This document shows positions 61,001 to 64,000 of a DNA stretch of 64,000 nucleotides, one piece after another. The translations under genes were made by a program, and so were the position numbers. The notes beneath the pieces were generated by a model. It saw only the letters and a program-made list of their open reading frames with translations, was not told where the DNA came from and searched no databases. The number at the start of each line of letters is the position of its first letter. Position 1 is the first letter of the stretch. Source of the DNA: Brugia malayi (Eukaryota > Nematoda > Chromadorea > Rhabditida > Onchocercidae); the NCBI RefSeq assembly GCF_000002995.4, contig NW_025062476.1, positions 5,321,001-5,385,000 on the forward strand, written 5' to 3'.

Positions 61001-63258
61001 TTAATTTTGAAAGTTAGTTTTGAAATGAAACAATGAACAGATCTTTCTTATGGCTATGATCGTCCCAAATAGTAGATCTACGATAGATTTAAGGATTAAG
61101 CATAATTTAAAGTATTTCTAATTGTGAATAATTATCAGTTAAATTTACTTTTTCCATAGTTTCAATTACTGAAGCCAAGAAATCATCATTTTTTGTGGCT
61201 GCATAATATTCGTAAACCATTGGTATGAATAGTGGTGGTTGTGATCGTCGTAAATAGTAGATTCGTCCACCATTTGGTATAAAACCAAAAGTATTTATTA
61301 GATAGGCAAAATTTTCAATCATTCGACGAGTTGTATTTTGCATACCTAAAAATGAAATAGATATCAAGCGCACTTTATATATTTAATTCTAGATAATAAA
61401 TTTTATCTAAATTATAAAATTTATGATTCTAAACTTCATCATTGACACAGTAGACATTTAGATCAGAAGTAGTATATAAAATATTAAGTTAAGCATTATT
61501 TCTAATTTCATCTTGTTGAATTTATATTCTACAAAAATATGAATTCTCTTTCGTAGTTTTTCTAAAAGAAAAAATTGAAGTATTGAATGGAGAAGTTTAC
61601 TATTAGAAATTAAAATCTTTTAAAAGCAACATTGTAACACGTCTCACCAATAGTTTTTCAGTTTATTGATAATCTTGATTATCAGCTAACCTGATGCCAG
61701 AAGTCCTTTTATAATCCAATAACCATCCCAATAGTAATATTCACGGAAACGTCCACCTGGCACAATGAATTCATTCGGTACATAAATTAGCGAATGTCTT
61801 TGTGGTTGTTCTTTAACCTAACAATAAAAATTTGATGAATTTGTTTAAGTGTAAATTGATTGTAATCTTAAATTAAATGTTATATCATAATAATGAAAAC
61901 CTTTGACAAAAAAGTATAACTTAGGTTGAAAAAAAATTCAAAGTTTAAAAATTTTTCTTTCAGCCATATTAATTATTAAACCAAATAATCTTAGGGTTGA
62001 AATATTTACAACTTTTGTAATTATTCCATCTATCGATATTATTATTATTCGAAAGAAGAAATAACCATAGAACGTTTTTATATAATTTACAAAATAACAT
62101 CCTTTAAAATTTCCTATTATTAATTATCTATCAAATATTAGCAATTGTTAGATTTGTAAAAGTTTCAAAGTAATTCTTGAAATTTATGTAAAAGATGAGA
62201 ATTGTTAAAAGAAGAAGATATTGATCATTTTCAGTTTGATTTTTTTTCCTTGATTTCTGAATTTCAATTCATTATGAAAGATTGTGAAAGTCATTGGAAT
62301 GAAAAACTTTTATAAAAAAAATAACTAACTTCTTTTTTTACAGTTCTGCATAAATCTTTCCATATGTAATTAATTTGAAGTGCAAACTTTCGTAAAGCAT
62401 TATTTTCGATAGTAAGCAATCGTTCAGGTTCCTCTTTCCAGTCTGACAATTCACACCTGTGAGATAATTGATATTTTGATTGGGAAGAAAAGAAGAAAAA
62501 AATTCTTTCTATTTTGAACAGAAAAAATTTTTTTAAGTCGTGAAATTGTTTTTAAATTTAAAAAAAAATGCAAATTAAAAATGCAAAGGAAGGAGACAAA
62601 AAAAAGTTCTTTCTAATTAATTAATTATTTAAGAATACTTTTCAACATTATATGGTAAAAAAAAAAAAAAAAGGAAAGAATAAAGTATTTACTCATTAAG
62701 CTCTTCTCCTTCAGCGCCAAAGTTATCTTCAATGAATTGTTTCACATTTTCACGATCGTCTTCTGTGATTGCTTTTGTAAAACGTTGTTGAAAATTAGCA
62801 ATTACCTCATTTGGATCTTTTTTTAATGGCTTATCAACAAATGTTTTTGAATCCTTATATAAGCCAAGCATCATTACTACATGTAATATATCTCCTTGAC
62901 AATAAATTTCTGCTGCATCAGAATGATTTCTATCACATGCAAATTGTGGTATTTCAAATTCTGAACTTAAAATATCATTTTGATTCAAAATTTTTTCCTT
63001 TAATAACTCAGTTGAGATTATCGTATCATTATCATCAGCATTAATTGTTGTTTCAATTATTTTAAATTGATCAGGAAATATATTTGTTGTTGTTAATGTT
63101 ATCGTATCATTCTTTGTAATATTATTAGCTCGTCGTTTAATTCGTTTTACAATACAGTATTTGTCACAAAAGAATTTCTTCTCGTTATATGCACTATTAG
63201 CGATGAATAGTTGTTGGAGCAAAATGATATATGATATTAGGAACAATATTAAATACAT
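58054..63258 (-). CDS. Trehalase (GH37), secreted, probably GPI-anchored
   Basis: Hydrolyses trehalose to two glucose molecules outside the cell. Ten exons (63258-62693, 62456-62330, 61817-61691, 61345-61149, 60887-60790, 60207-59972, 59694-59430, 59197-59099, 58615-58471, 58248-58054) sum to 2055 nt, 684 residues, with every phase consistent. Signal peptide MYLILFLISYIILLQQLFI; then a ~100-residue basic/acidic extension before YCQGDILHVV. Catalytic-domain marks: signature 1 PGGRFREYYYWDGYW, IPNGGRIYYLRRSQPPL, ESGWDFSSRWF (expected acid Asp), signature 2 QWDFPNGWANVNH, WEKYDV (expected base Glu), DGFGWTNGVAL. The C-terminus has a hydrophobic run (SSVLLLALPLLLLA) as in GPI-anchor signals or a membrane anchor. 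Only a short hydrophilic tail follows. Nematodes carry several trehalase paralogs; which one this is cannot be said. Confidence 0.97.
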
Positions 63259-64000
63259 TTGATCTGAAAATTAATATTCAAAAAAAAAAAAATACTATTT
63301 GATCAAATTTTATCAAATATACGAGACATAGAAATTAAATAATATATATATATAATGACAAGATTATGTCATTATTTCATTACATCATTGATAAATGGAT
63401 CGATTATCTAAATGCATGATTTGACATAATTAGTAATGGGAATGTTTTCAATCAAAAATTTGTTTTTAATATGAAATGATCATTATAACAGTTATTAATA
63501 TTTAATATGAAATGATCATTATAACAGTTATTAATAGATGATTAATATTTGTAATATATCATAATGATAAGATTATTTCAATGCTTCATGAATTTTTCAT
63601 CAAAAACTAGAAAATAAGAAAGATTGCTAAGAAAGAAAAATTGATATAATAAATGAAAAGTAAATTAAAATTAAAAAAAAGTGAACAAACAAACAAAAAT
63701 TCGATGAGAATATACAATGATGGAGGATAAACTTTTTTTGGTAAGGTAAATAAAACAGTATGTAATGAATTTTTTCTCTTAAAATTTAATTCTGAATTTA
63801 GCATAATAGAGTTGTAAAAAAAGAAAGAGAAAATAATCTGAGCTATTTTGCCATATAATTTGAGTTTTAATTATAAAATATATGAATTGTGCATTTATTT
63901 ATAAAATTGGAATGAAATTAAAGCAATAAAATTTGTAAGAAAAAAAATTTTGATGTGAGTTTTTCAATCCATTGCCATAACTTTAGAGACTTATGGAATA
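63259..64000. promoter_or_regulatory. Upstream region of trehalase, AT-rich
   Basis: Probable trehalase promoter and 5' UTR. It holds a short (TA)n run about 63341-63354 and a 36-bp duplication. No exon was recognised. Confidence 0.4.
63465..63536. repeat. Perfect tandem duplication of 36 bp
   Basis: 63465-63500 and 63501-63536 are identical (unit starts tttaatatgaaatgatcatt). The unit contains the palindrome aatgatcatt. Confidence 0.92.

Overview
The window is nuclear DNA of a nematode. It is AT-rich, with many small exons separated by AT-rich introns. Nematode-typical protein families are present (C6, ShKT, IgGFc-binding-like), and a copy of the nematode SL1 spliced leader, identical at 21 of 22 positions, sits inside a retrotransposon LTR. 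A clade III (filarial or spirurid) parasite seems the best fit, but that is inference only. I rebuilt gene models exon by exon from splice signals, frame continuity and family similarity. Eight close in frame from a start to a stop. Four are incomplete: the ASCC3-like helicase leaves the window, the SPTLC1 model stops early, and the first exon of one IgGFc-like gene and the 5' part of a small operon gene were not found.

Layout. 1-5.5 kb (-): N-terminal half and first helicase cassette of an ASCC3-type helicase. 5.5-5.95 kb (-): end of an unrecognised upstream gene, about 85 nt before the helicase start, an operon-like spacing. 6.4-10.0 kb (+): chaperonin CCT beta subunit. 10.7-13.1 kb (+): CK1/TTBK-like kinase. 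13.8-16.2 kb (-): DCAF13/SOF1, complete except for an in-frame TAG at codon 13. 17.2-19.4 kb (+): secreted protein joining ShKT modules to a C-type lectin-like domain.

21.7-31.4 kb is a BEL/Pao retrotransposon cluster: a decayed gag fragment; a nearly open gag-pol (family A) with one nonsense codon, no integrase, and a fused env-like remnant plus part of an LTR from another family (B); then, tail to tail on the other strand, a decayed family B gag-pol with its 5' LTR. The family A LTR carries the SL1-like sequence.

33.9-35.0 kb (-): a C6-domain secreted protein in three small exons. 36.2-36.6 kb: a 66-bp inverted repeat (foldback or MITE). 36.9-39.3 kb (-): a secreted serpin with a non-inhibitory-looking hinge. 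42-49.2 kb (-): two tandem IgGFc-binding-like genes. 49.2-52.4 kb: gene-poor, with a perfect hairpin and a GC-rich patch. 52.4-55.0 kb (+): a 300-residue protein, perhaps NEPRO-like. 55.1-57.2 kb (+): the first half of serine palmitoyltransferase subunit 1, whose remaining exons are not found before 58.05-63.26 kb (-), a complete secreted, probably GPI-anchored GH37 trehalase.

The conserved genes are housekeeping (ribosome rescue, protein folding, 18S rRNA processing, sphingolipid synthesis). The secreted genes (ShKT-lectin, C6, serpin, IgGFc-like, trehalase) are the lineage-specific part.
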